The position numbers were made by a program, and so were the translations under genes. Shown one piece after another: positions 1 to 10,944 of a DNA stretch of 64,000 nt. Source of the DNA: Lithobates sylvaticus (taxonomy: Eukaryota; Chordata; Amphibia; Anura; Ranidae); assembly GCA_028564925.1 (NCBI GenBank), contig CM053028.1, positions 628,735,064 through 628,799,063 on the forward strand, given 5' to 3'. The stretch's first letter is position 1, and each line of letters starts with the position of its first letter. The notes beneath the pieces were generated by a model that made no database searches, was not told the DNA's origin, and was given only the letters and a program-made list of their open reading frames with translations.

Positions 1-1
1 T

Positions 2-2143
2 GCTAAATTGCTAGCACTTCAACTGCTGCCTTTTCAGTTGGTAGACTCGGCCCCCTTCCGTGAGTTTGTTCAATGTGCGGTTCCTCAGTGGCAGGTTCCC
101 AAACGCCACTTTTTCTCGCGGAAGGCGATTCCGTCTCTCTACCGGCATGTGGAGGGCAATGTCCATGCCTCGCTGGACAGGGCGGTCAGCGGTAAGGTGC
201 ATATTACCGCTGACTCATGGTCCAGCAGGCATGGACAGGGACGGTACCTTTCTTTCACGGCCCATTGGGTCACTCTATTGGCAGCTGGGAGGGATGCAGG
301 ACAAGGTGCAGTAGTGTTGGAGGTTGTTCCGCCACCACGCCTCCAAAACGCGACTACTGCTACTGGTTGTGACACACCTCTCTCCTCCACCCCCTCCTCT
401 TCTTCTTCCTCCAGTGCTCTGTCCTTGGAACCAGCGGTGCTCCGTAGGCGTACAAGGGGCTACGCAAGTACGCAGGCAAAAAGATGCCATGCCGTGCTTG
501 CGCTGGTGTGTTTGGGGGACAGGAGCCACACTGGGCCAGAGGTTCTGGCAGCTCTGCAGGGGCAGGCCGAGAGGTGGTTGACGCCACGTCAGCTTAAGCC
601 AGGAATGGTCGTTTCTGACAATGGCACCAACCTCCTCTCCGCCCTGCGACAGGGGCAGCTCACCCATGTGCCCTGCATGGCTCACGTCCTCAACCTGGTG
701 GTGCAGCGGTTCTTGGGCAGGTTCCCAGGCTTACAGGATGTCCTGAGGCAGGCCAGGAAAGTCTGTGTGCATTTCCGCCGATCTTATAATGCCAGTGCTC
801 GGCTGACTGAGCTGCAAAAGGAGCTGAACCTGCCCAAGAACCGCCTAATATCTGACATGCCCACCAGGTGGAACTCAACGTTGGCCATGCTGCAGCGACT
901 GCACACGCAGCAGAGGGCCATCAATGAGTACCTTTGCGACTACGGCACCAGGACAGGGTCAGGGGAGCTTGGTTTTTTTTCCCCACGTCAGTGGAGCATG
1001 ATCAGGGATGCATGCACTGTCCTCTCACCATTTGAGGAGGCCACGAGGATGGTGAGCAGTGACAGTGCATGCATCAGTGACACTGTCCCTCTTGTCCACC
1101 TGTTGGAGCATACGCTGCGTGGGATCATGGACAGGGCACTTGAGGCAGAACAGAGGCAGGAAGAGGAGGACTTCCTTGCCTCTCAAGGCCCCCTTTATCC
1201 GGACAGTGTTCCTTCTGTCCCACCCATCACACAGGAAGAGGATGAGGAGGAGGAGGAGGAGGAGGAGGAGGAGGAGGAGGAGGATTGTGTGAGCATGGAG
1301 GTGGAGCCTGGCACTCAGCATCAGCAGCAGCAGTCTTTTAGGGATGATGTACAGTCCCAACAAGCCAGTGGACTTGTACGTGGCTGGGAGGAGGTGGCTG
1401 GCGATCATGTCATCCTCAGTGACCCAGAAGACTCCGGACCGAATGCCTCAGCTAACCTACGCTGCATGGCCTCCCTGATCCTGCAAAGCCTGCGGAAGGA
1501 TCCTCGTGTTCTTCGGATCAAGGAGAGGGACCATTACTGGCTGGCCACTCTCCTTGATCCGCGGTACAAGGGTAAGGTTGCGGACCTTATCTTGCCGTCG
1601 CAGAGGGAGCAGAGGATGAGACATCTCAGGGAGGCCTTGCAGAAAGGTCTGTGCAACGCGTTCCCAGAAACTGGGAGGCTACAAACTCCTGGTCCTGGGC
1701 GACGAGTTGCTGAGGCTTCGGTCAGTGGCAGAAGGAGCGGTGGGGAAGGTGGACGTCTGACCGATGCGTTCAGACAATTTTTTAGTCCGCAGCCCCAAGG
1801 TATGATCGGTTCCAGCAACCATCGCCAGCGTCTGATATACATGGTGCAGGAATACCTTGGGGCAAGGTCAGACTTGGACACCTTTCCCACCGAAAATCCT
1901 CTGGCTTACTGGGTCCTGAGGATGGATCACTGGCCAGAGCTTGCACAGTATGCAATTGAGCTACTGGCCTGTCCTGCCTCCAGCGTTCTTTCCGAACGCA
2001 CATTCAGTGCTGCTGGAGGATTTGTGACTGATCATAGGGTGCGCCTGTCCACCGCCTCGGTTGATCGACTGACCTTCATCAAAATGAATCAGTCTTGGAT
2101 CACCACCAGCTACCAGGCACCTGAGGCGGATATAACCGAATAA
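2..2143 (+). CDS. hAT transposase with C-terminal dimerisation domain (N-terminus outside window)
   Basis: The frame is open from the window edge for about 713 codons to TAA at 2141-2143. The family cuts and pastes its own element in the nucleus. The part seen covers the RNase-H-like catalytic core, with an Asp in HITADSWSS and a second Asp in VVSDNGTNLLSALRQG followed by PCMAHVLNLVVQRFL. A long helical and acidic insertion follows, with a run of about 17 Glu/Asp codons near 1236-1285. The C-terminal hAT dimerisation region is PLAYWVLRMDHWPELAQYA then PASSVLSERTFSAAGGFV, whose Glu is the expected third catalytic residue. The BED zinc finger seen in the copy at 37.3 kb would lie upstream. No stop or frameshift is seen in this part, so it may be a functional reading frame. 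Whether the full gene is intact cannot be judged here. Confidence 0.88.
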   Translation, partial: AKLLALQLLPFQLVDSAPFREFVQCAVPQWQVPKRHFFSRKAIPSLYRHVEGNVHASLDRAVSGKVHITADSWSSRHGQGRYLSFTAHWVTLLAAGRDAGQGAVVLEVVPPPRLQNATTATGCDTPLSSTPSSSSSSSALSLEPAVLRRRTRGYASTQAKRCHAVLALVCLGDRSHTGPEVLAALQGQAERWLTPRQLKPGMVVSDNGTNLLSALRQGQLTHVPCMAHVLNLVVQRFLGRFPGLQDVLRQARKVCVHFRRSYNASARLTELQKELNLPKNRLISDMPTRWNSTLAMLQRLHTQQRAINEYLCDYGTRTGSGELGFFSPRQWSMIRDACTVLSPFEEATRMVSSDSACISDTVPLVHLLEHTLRGIMDRALEAEQRQEEEDFLASQGPLYPDSVPSVPPITQEEDEEEEEEEEEEEEEDCVSMEVEPGTQHQQQQSFRDDVQSQQASGLVRGWEEVAGDHVILSDPEDSGPNASANLRCMASLILQSLRKDPRVLRIKERDHYWLATLLDPRYKGKVADLILPSQREQRMRHLREALQKGLCNAFPETGRLQTPGPGRRVAEASVSGRRSGGEGGRLTDAFRQFFSPQPQGMIGSSNHRQRLIYMVQEYLGARSDLDTFPTENPLAYWVLRMDHWPELAQYAIELLACPASSVLSERTFSAAGGFVTDHRVRLSTASVDRLTFIKMNQSWITTSYQAPEADITE

Positions 2144-2250
2144 TTTTTAATGTCACATCCCTTCAAGACTGCCTATGCTGATGCTGAGTGACTGTCCTCT
2201 TATGTTCACTGACTATCCTCTTCCTCCTCCTCAATGATCCATGCCACCAC

Positions 2251-3712
2251 ACCAGTGCCTAAGGCACAATTTTTCAGCCCCTGTTTAACAGGGGCGTGTA
2301 CTTACAATTTTTAAAAAAAATGCTTCGCAACACGTGTGACTGCTGTGCTCCAAGTACAGTCTCTGTGAGGGCCGTGTTGCAGTGTTGTGGCACCAGCACC
2401 AGTGCCTAAGGCACAATTTTTCAGCCCCTGTTTAACAGGGGCGTGTACTTACAATTTTTAAAAAAAATGCTTCGCAACACGTGTGACTGCTGTGCTCCAA
2501 GTACAGTCTCTGTGAGGGCCGTGTTGCAGTGTTGTGGCACCAGCACCAGTGCCTAAGGCACAATTTTTCAGCCCCTGTTTAACAGGGGCGTGTACTTACA
2601 ATTTTTTTAAAAAAATGCTTCGCAACACGTGTGACTGCTGTGCTCCAAGTACAGTCTCTGTGAGGGCCGTGTTGCAGTGTTGTGGCACCAGTGCCTAAGG
2701 CACAATTTTTCAGCCCCTGTTTAACAGGGGCGTGTACTTACAATTTTTTAAAAAAATGCTTCGCAACACGTGTGACTGCTGTGCTCCAAGTACAGTCTCT
2801 GTGAGGGCCGTGTTGCAGTGTTGTGGCACCAGTGCCTAAGGCACAATTTTTCAGCCCCTGTTTAACAGGGGCGTGTACTTACAATTTTTTAAAAAAATGC
2901 TTCGCAACACGTGTGACTGCTGTGCTCCAAGTACAGTATCTGTGAGGGCCGGGTTGCAGTGTTGTGGCACCAGCACCAGTGCCTAAGGCACAATTTTTCA
3001 GCCCCTGTTTAACAGGGGCGTGTACTTACAATTTTTTAAAAAAAATGCTTCGCAACACGTGTGACTGCTGTGCTCCAAGTACAGTATCTGTGAGGGCCGG
3101 GTTGCAGTGTTGTGGCACCAGCACCAGTGCCTAAGGCACAATTTTTCAGCCCCTGTTTAACAGGGGCGTGTACTTACAATTTTTTAAAAAAATGCTTCGC
3201 AACACGTGTGACTGCTGTGCTCCAAGTACAGTCTCTGTGAGGGGTTGCAGTGTTGTGGCACCAGCACCAGTGCCTAAGGCACAATTTTTCAGCCCCTGTT
3301 TAACAGGGGCGGGTAATTACAAATCTTGATCTAATAGTTCACAGCAGGGCCCATTCCTGCGCCCACCAAGAGTAACTATGAGGGCCTGCAGTCTTGTGGC
3401 AACACCGTCCACCACCACCGCCAAAGGCCCAATTTTTCTGCCCTGTTCATCAGGTGCTTGCAATTACAAATCTTGATCTAATAACTCACAGCAGGGCCCA
3501 TTCCTGCGCCCACAAGAGTAACTATGAGGGCCTACAGTCTTGTGGCAACACCGTCCACCACCACCGCCAAAGGCCCAATTTTTCTGCCCTGTTCAACAGG
3601 TGCATGCAATTACAAATCTTGATCTATTAACTCACAGCAGGGCCCATTCCTGTGCCCACCAGTCTTGTGGCTACACCAACATCTAATAGGGCAAATTTCT
3701 GCAGAGTATATA
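2251..3712 (+). repeat. hAT 3' tandem array, about 147-bp monomers
   Basis: Eight direct copies of a 141-149-bp monomer start at about 2253, 2402, 2549, 2691, 2832, 2979, 3127 and 3270. Each carries GTGCCTAAGGCACAATTTTT and a short GCCCCTGTTTAACAGGGGC hairpin. Three more, diverged monomers of the same length (from about 3316, 3461 and 3609) share the 'caattacaaatcttgatct' block and a CCACCACCACCGCC stretch. The homologous array in the copy at 40.0-41.2 kb has a different copy number, so the array expands and contracts. No coding capacity is seen. Confidence 0.9.
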
Positions 3713-4520
3713 CGCCAGGCCCCTACTTTCAAACATCCAACTTACAAACGACTCCTACTTGAAAATGGAAAGAGAAAACAGGAAGTGAGAGGAAATCTAC
3801 CCCTAGGAAGGGAAATTCTATCCTGTTAGATTTAATTTGGGAAAAAGGTATCTCCTCTCTACTGATACTTTATCACCAATCCTTGTTTCAATTAAAACCC
3901 CACTTTTTCCAAAAACATTTGTCATTGGGACGGAAAGTGAGGTGACATGTTCTGAACAGATGTGCAAAGACAGCAAATGTTACAGGGGTGATAACCCCTC
4001 CCTATGTTCTCCAAAAAGCTTAAAAATAGATTTTTTTGGGATGGAGCTACACTTCATAATGTACCTGTTCAGATTCTACTTAAGATCAAACCTAAAGCCG
4101 CAAGTGGTTTTAAATGGCTTCTTTTTTTCCTTTACAAATGTCATTTTGTGCAAGGACAGTTCTAAACACGGGAAACACATGCCACTTCACAGGCATACTT
4201 TGGACACCCCCCAGGTACCATATTTAAAGGAAAATGTCACTTTTTTTTTTTCACTTTATGCATCATTAAAATGACTGCTCCCGAAAAAACGTTAGTTTTT
4301 AAAAGTTCTTTTTGCATTGATATATGTCCCCTGGGGCAGGACCCGGGTCCCCAAACCTGTTTTATGACATTAACATGCATATTGGCCGTTGTAATTAGCA
4401 CTTTTGATTTCGAACGTTCGCGTCCATTATAACGTATAGGGTTCGAAAATTCGCGCGAACTTTCGGTCCGTTCGAAGGTTCTGGTTCGAACCGAACCCGG
4501 GGGTGTTCGGCTCATCCCTA
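3713..4520 (+). other. hAT 3' subterminal region with inverted terminal end
   Basis: This is non-coding element DNA after the array, and homologous stretches occur at 41205-42216, 45171-45837 and (reversed) 50875-51340. The last 120 bases are rich in TTCGAA and TTCG motifs, which are candidate transposase-binding subterminal repeats as known for hAT elements. The terminal bases pair imperfectly with the 5' terminus TAGGGATGGGCCCG of other copies. Confidence 0.75.
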
Positions 4521-4580
4521 CCCAACATCATGTCCAAAGACATCCGGCTGGCACGCTGCCTCCACAGAGGGAGGGCACAA
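4521..4580 (+). pseudogene. 3' end of a histone H3 gene, cut off by hAT insertion
   Basis: Twenty codons align without gaps to the last 19 residues plus stop of the H3 gene at 55561-55971. The motif IMSKDIRLARC matches H3 [11 protein letters not shown]. By eye 12 of 60 bases differ, about half of the residues are changed, and the stop TAA has become CAA. Several changes are C-to-T or G-to-A at former CpG sites. The upstream H3 coding part is separated by hAT copy A and would lie to the left of the window, if it survives. The gene runs on +, opposite to the H3 of unit II. The 3' flank to about 4710 also matches that gene's flank, which confirms the identity. Confidence 0.9.
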
Positions 4581-4604
4581 TACCCCCCCCCCCCCCAACA
4601 CAAC

Positions 4605-4644
4605 GGCTCTTTTCGGAGCCACCACATCCTCCTAACAAAGAGCT
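4605..4644 (+). terminator. Histone 3' stem-loop and downstream element of the H3 stub
   Basis: GGCTCTTTTCGGAGCC (4605-4620) is the 16-nt histone mRNA stem-loop with a 4-nt loop, and the flank ACCACA is also kept. CAAAGAGCT (4636-4644) is the U7-pairing downstream element. Both are still well formed although the coding tail has decayed. Confidence 0.9.
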
Positions 4645-4816
4645 CCATACTATCTCATCACCACTACATCATACAAATACTTCCCACCACATGTCTACAC
4701 CCCCCCCCCCCCATCACATTTACTTTATTCTTCTCACCCTTCTGCGATCGGACCTCTAACAATTCTAAGACCATTTCAAAGTAATAATTCTCACTTCTCC
4801 CTGGGAAGGAGATCTT

Positions 4817-4890
4817 TTCTCTTCCGATCTCCGGTTCCTAGAAAGATTCTCTTCCGATCTCCGGTTCCTAGAAAGATTCTCTTCCTATCT
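4817..4890. repeat. Short tandem repeat, about 30-bp unit, 2.5 copies
   Basis: The unit CTCTTCCGATCTCCGGTTCC plus TAGAAAGATT is repeated twice with a partial third copy. It lies in the spacer behind the H3 stub. Confidence 0.85.
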
Positions 4891-4943
4891 CCATACTTCC
4901 CTCATCATTATTAGGAGATGGGGAAAGAAAATCTGTTCAAGAT

Positions 4944-6843
4944 CAGGGCCGGATTAACATAGGGGCTATTGGAGCTGCAGCTCCAGGCCCCTTTCTCAAG
5001 ATAGGCCCATTTGCCCAAAAAAAAAGATCGACTTCGAGGGTTGTAGCTCGGCGATCAGGAGTCACAGAGACCCCACACCCCACTTGGAGGGTAAGTAGCT
5101 AAAGGCCTACCCCAGCACTGGTTAAAATATGGGGCTGCTATCATCTATGGTTCCGGAGATACAGGGCTGCTTGCGCAGCCTGTCAGAAGCTGCAGAGCGG
5201 CCAGTTTAAATACAAGCTGGAACACTCTGCAGCAGACTGAGAGGATGAACTCACAGTGCTTATACAGGGGGTCCCCGACTTACGAACGCCCGACCTACGA
5301 ACAACCCCTACTTACGAACGGGGCGCTGCGGGGACCCTCCGCCATTTTTCGCTGGTTTTCGCCGTCTTTTGGCCGTTCTGCGCATGCGCGGCCATACGGA
5401 GCCTCGGAAAATGCCGGAAATGTCCGTAATTTGCCGCGCATGCGCAGAGCGGCATTAGACGGAACCTCGGAAATGTCCGGAAATCTCCGTATTTGTCGGT
5501 CTGCACATGCGCGGCCGACTTACGAACATTTCCGACTTACGTACAGGCGGGCAGTCCCTAACGAGTTCGTAACTCGGGGAACCCCTTTAATAATAATTTG
5601 TATATTACTTATGATAATTAACCCCTTGCCACCCAGGCCCATTCTGACACTTCTCTCCTACATGTAAAAATCATAATTTTTTTTATGCTAGAAAATTGCT
5701 CAGAACCCTCAAGCATTATATATATTGTTCTAGCAGACACACTATGGAATAAAATGCTGGTCTTTGCAACTTTTTATGTTACACGATATTTGCGCAGCAA
5801 TTTTTCAAACTTTTTTTTGGAAAGAAACTGTTTCATTCATAAAAAAAATTTTGTTGTGTACTAAGCGATGCTTTCAATTTTTTTACAGGTTACATGTTTG
5901 GAGTTACAGAGGAGGTCTAGTGCTAGAATTATTGCTCTCGCTCTAACAATCGTGGCATATGTAACCTGTGTGTATCTGGCTCTGATACTAACCAGTGCCT
6001 ACTCAGCCACTGACTAGTATCTCTCCCCAGCCTGTCCTTACACACCCTCTCACCTGCTGACCTGTGAATGGGGCAATTACTCCTGCAGTGTTATTGTGTT
6101 CTGCCAGTGAATACAATGATTAGTGTTGCTAACTATAGCTGGCAGCACTGATTGTTTTGGGGAAAACCTGACAGGCTGGTTGTACTCAAGTCGGTTAATA
6201 GGTTGACTTGTGTAAAACCAGCTAGCCCATACATAGATCGACTATGGCTGGTCTCTGCTTAATTGGTGTAATTTCAATCCATGTATGGCCCGCTTAACCA
6301 CTACGCAGTCCCTAAACATCCTTCCACAAACCTTTACATTTTTCCTTCCCAGATTACTTCATCCTCCTCTCCTATACATAGTGCTCACTGTCATACTCTT
6401 CACACTTCTCTCCTATACATATGCCATAATGTACAAGTATGCACAGCATATTAGCACATTAGGGTACACTTAAATTGTCAGACTGAGCCCTCCAGTGCTG
6501 TGCTGTGATCAATCCGGCGGGGCCCGGGCGCTTCCATCTTCACCCGGTCTTCCTTCCGGGTTCTGTGCCTTCGGTCACTTGCCTTGGCCGGGCTGCGTTG
6601 ATGTCATTCCCCACGCATGCTCATGTGCATCCTCTTTCTCTCATCCCCCCTTTCTCTCTCATCCTCCCTCCCTTACCCCTCACCCCTCTTTCATCCCCTT
6701 TCTCTCTCTCTCTCTCATCCTCTCTCTCTTTAATTTAATTTGTTATAACAAAAAATAGTTTGCATTTTTATTTATTTATTGTTTATAAAAGGCCCCACCA
6801 AAATCCTCAGCACCAGGCCCATGATGTTCTTAATCTGGCCCTG
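4944..6843. mobile_element. Non-autonomous hAT-type element, 1.9 kb
   Basis: The ends are CAGGGCCGGATTAA at the left and TTAATCTGGCCCTG at the right, giving near-perfect 14-bp inverted repeats. They are flanked by an exact 8-bp duplication TTCAAGAT (4936-4943 and 6844-6851). An 8-bp duplication and CAGGG-type ends are typical of hAT. No transposase frame is present. The interior contains a smaller nested element (5264-5590), a block starting 'ccccttgccacccaggccc' that looks like a dispersed repeat, and a CT-rich stretch at about 6640-6735. Confidence 0.9.
5264..5590. mobile_element. Small nested MITE-like element
   Basis: The left end AGGGGGTCCCCGACTTACG and the right end, read in reverse as GGGGTTCCCCGAGTTACG, form imperfect inverted repeats. 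Further 'gacttacgaac' motifs recur inside. It lies within the 1.9-kb hAT-type element and has no coding capacity. The class is unresolved, because no clear target duplication is visible. Confidence 0.7.
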
Positions 6844-7194
6844 TTCAAGATAAATAGAAAGTCATTCCCCTCCCTCCTGTACACAGATCCCGGGATCACC
6901 TCCACTTTCCTCTTTCTCAGCTCGGTGTATAAATCATACAAACGACTAGTTAGAAATCTCACACTCACTATTCATTCTTCTGTAGGAAGAAAACATTTCC
7001 TCTCCCGATCTATCACAGGAATCTCTCTACAACTTTCTCCAACCCCTCCACACACACATATCGATCACATCGTTACACCTTCCCATCAGCACATCTTACA
7101 CTCTCTTCTTCAATTCTTCTCATTCATTATCTACAGAAGACAATTATTGTCTCCCCGGAGAGAGTTGTACATTTCTCATTCCAAGCGTCTAATT

Positions 7195-7390
7195 ATTTTA
7201 TATCAGCCAATCACCAGATAGCGATCCTTAGAGCGAGTGCAGAACACCATCATCTGCAAACTGCACAGCGATGAAATTTCGGCGAGCAATTTGAAAATAT
7301 TGCGATCAGCCAATCACAGCCTCTTGTGGTTCCTGTGTCAGCCAATCAGATCCTTTATATTATCATACAGGGAGCTGTCTAAAAGTGAAG
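7195..7390 (+). promoter_or_regulatory. Orphan CCAAT/TATA-like promoter patch
   Basis: There are three AGCCAATCA-type boxes near 7205, 7307 and 7342. The last is followed by TTTATATTATC near 7352, a TATA-like sequence at the spacing used by the histone promoters here. No histone coding sequence follows. It could be the remnant promoter of a lost histone gene or chance. Confidence 0.35.
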
Positions 7391-7948
7391 CCGGAAGATC
7401 GAATTGTAATCCAAATGTGACATCGGGGCTGCTAATCCTCTTCATAGTATTTTTGAGTGAAATGATGGAATTCTATTCTATGACAGTGAAGAGTCCATTC
7501 CCCGCATAACACAATGTTCTTGTTGCTGATCATTCTAACATGTCCGATCAGTACAATGATTTCCCTTATAGCGATCACATGAAATATTGAAGTGTGAATG
7601 TCCCCCCTCCCCGGGAGATCCCACAGACAGTGTGCGGGAATTGGGGATCTCCAGGTCTCTGATCCGCACATGAAATACGTTTTCGGGGCCCTGAAAAGAT
7701 CCTTTAAATCGGCACCTTCTGCTCGGGAGAATTCGGATCTCTGACATCGGACTCCTATTGCTGGATTTACATTCTATTCGGTGTGCCGCTAACTCCTACC
7801 GGGGGCTTTGAGGGAATGGACACAGGGAGACATCTAGATTGCATAATCAATCCGATACATTTACATTAATTAGGTTTTATTTGTCAGAAAATGCTGTAAA
7901 AACATTATTTGAACTATAATTCTCATGCAATCATGTCACATTAGAAGA

Positions 7949-8049
7949 ATGACAGCTCTGATATGGTGCATATGAGAGGGTTTTAGAAGATCATTTGTGT
8001 CTTGTTTGGATGATGGGGGGAGTTGGGGATTTACTTGGTGCTGGGGTAC
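7949..8049 (-). pseudogene. Relic H2B 3' end (last codons, decayed stem-loop)
   Basis: On the minus strand the final codons read TAC CCC AGC ACC AAG TAA, against TAC ACC AGC GCC AAG TAA in the living H2B gene at 9289. The following 3' UTR ('cacaaatgatcttctaaaa' region) aligns with the living H2B UTR and its stem-loop position, but the stem no longer pairs. It lies about 1.25 kb downstream of H2B in the same orientation. The same relic occurs in unit II at 56831-56925. Confidence 0.75.
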
Positions 8050-8425
8050 TACATTAACACAAAATAATAATATTTGACAAAATGTATATAGAGCTAACAG
8101 TTTAAAAAGCTCTTTACAATACAAGGGTGACAGTACAATCTCAATACAGTTCAATCCACAATTAATACTTGCGTCCTGCTCATGGAGTTTACAAAGAAAT
8201 ATATATATATTTTTTTTTTTATAATAAAAGATTAGAGACTCCTCCTCAGTGTGAGAATTAGAAACATTGAGATTGGATTATTTGTGCCCATATGTCAGTA
8301 AATTAGATGACACAAACAGAGATAAACACCCAGGATCTGAGGGGAGTGTGATATTCTGCATTACAATGTGTGACCTTCATCTTCTAATCTGTGGCAACTG
8401 GTATTTATCAAATACCCCAATACAA

Positions 8426-8426
8426 C

Positions 8427-8491
<65 letters not shown>
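8426..8491. repeat. (TA)n(CA)n microsatellite
   Basis: A simple dinucleotide run passes from AT to AC repeats. It has no coding meaning; reading frames across it are artefacts. Confidence 0.95.
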
Positions 8492-8493
<2 letters not shown>

Positions 8494-9204
8494 AGAGAGA
8501 GAGAGATAGATACTGACCAGGAAAGACGATGTATGTCCATCTGATGCCCCCCCCCATCTAAGGTGAGTAGATGATTATGTATATTATGTATTATCTTTAG
8601 ACTCCCATAAAGAAAATAGATGCTGTATGACAAAATTAAAACACAAGGGGGATGTATTAGTAAACATGCTAAGCAGATGATCCCTAAACGATTCCTCATA
8701 TGTAAGCATCCCCTGCATATGTCTCTCCAGACATTATTGTGATTTGTGAAGTGTCCAAGATCATTTATAAAACGGAAAACAAACGTGTCGGTCAAAAATG
8801 ACAAAGATATTATATATGTGTAATCCTTCTATACATACAAATCCGCTTTCAATTTACGGGGAAAATCTCCCAAGTATTCTATGAGGAGCAACACTGACAC
8901 CTAGTGGTGACAAAGTGCATGCCTTTTATACGGGGAAGACATACAATGTGATTGAATTGTTTGTTCCCACTAGCCGACAATATCCATCTAGAAATTAGAT
9001 CCTCCGGATATCCATTCTACAGAACGGGTCTAGGTTGGGGAAAGTAAATAAAATCTTCTGGAATTTCTCAATAAAGGGAATCTGGAAGACTGGCTGGTAT
9101 TCGGTGGATTTATTTTAATATATCCACACATGTATAACTCCCCATCAGATTGTACAAAATTGATCTTTCATAATCTGTTAATTCTACACTTGCCAAAACG
9201 CGAT

Positions 9205-9247
9205 GACAGCTCATTGATGGAAATGGTGGGTGGCTCTTAGAAGAGCC
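9205..9247 (-). terminator. H2B (unit I) histone stem-loop and downstream element
   Basis: On the minus strand GGCTCTTCTAAGAGCC (9232-9247) forms the perfect six-pair histone stem. The downstream element reads CAATGAGCTG (about 9208-9217), one base off the usual CAAAGAGCTG. The stem begins 42 bases after the H2B stop codon. Confidence 0.93.
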
Positions 9248-9288
9248 TTTGTGTCTTGTGTTGGGGTGATGATGGGGGATGGGGGGGA

Positions 9289-10372
<1,084 letters not shown>

Positions 10373-10416
10373 TCCCAACAACTCCTTTCTATTCCCAAAT
10401 CCATTTATAACACAAA

Positions 10417-10455
10417 GGCTCTTCTCAGAGCCACCCACATCTCTCTACAAAGAGC
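10417..10455 (+). terminator. H2A (unit I) histone stem-loop and downstream element
   Basis: GGCTCTTCTCAGAGCC (10417-10432) followed by ACCCACA is the perfect histone stem-loop. CAAAGAGC (10448-10455) is the U7-pairing element. Confidence 0.96.
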
Positions 10456-10944
10456 CCACACACACCCCTCATTGTGTCTACCACATCGCATGGAATGAGC
10501 CCTCAATTGTCTTCATAGCTTTACACAGGAAATACATCCTTATGTATTCACACTTCTAATACAGGAGAGTTGTACAGGGAGAACAATTACTACATATAAA
10601 GAGCCTGGAGATCATTATTGGGGGATGGGGATACTTGTAGATTTACACATTTTACAGGGACCGATCATCCCTGTTCATCCTTTAGTTGCTGAATTTATTA
10701 CAATCATCCCAACGGATCAGGAACACAGATCTCAGAACCTCCTTCACAATTCTCCTATTATAGGAAAACGTTCAGAACTGATTGTCTTAGTTTTCAACGG
10801 AATGTTGCAATCATTTGAGATCGGCTGATGTTAAAATGCAATTGAATGATATAAAATCTCCCTTCTTCCGGGGAACATTCATCAATGGGCCCTTTGATTC
10901 CAGGCGGTGTAATAAACTCATCGAAATATTACTTTGTTTCAGGG
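10456..10944. other. Spacer downstream of H2A (unit I)
   Basis: Nothing coding is seen. Near-identity to unit II continues to about 10610 (unit II about 59420) and then drops sharply. That marks the end of the homogenised H2B/H2A segment. Confidence 0.7.

Larger units (their letters stand above)
1..4520 (+). mobile_element. hAT DNA transposon, copy A (5' end outside window)
   Basis: This is the right-hand part of a large hAT element. It contains most of the transposase gene, a 3' tandem array and a 3' subterminal region ending in GTTCGGCTCATCCCTA at 4520. The reverse complement of that end, TAGGGATGAGCC, matches the terminus of the complete copy at 32603-42216. Nucleotide identity to that copy is very high by eye, so activity was recent. 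The sequence immediately to the right (4521) is the 3' end of a histone H3 gene, so the element sits inside H3 coding sequence. The left end and left target duplication are outside the window. Confidence 0.9.
6852..9200. other. Unit I spacer between H3 stub and H2B
   Basis: No intact gene is seen. The spacer holds a CCAAT-rich orphan promoter-like patch (7195-7390), a relic H2B 3' end (7949-8049), a short interspersed block with 'gggtgacagtacaatc' also present in unit II (about 8090-8200), and a TA/CA microsatellite. Much of 7800-9200 aligns with unit II 56690-58010. It includes the stretch 'gcaacactgacacctagtgg' found at 8889 and near 57707, with a variant near 56538. Confidence 0.75.
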
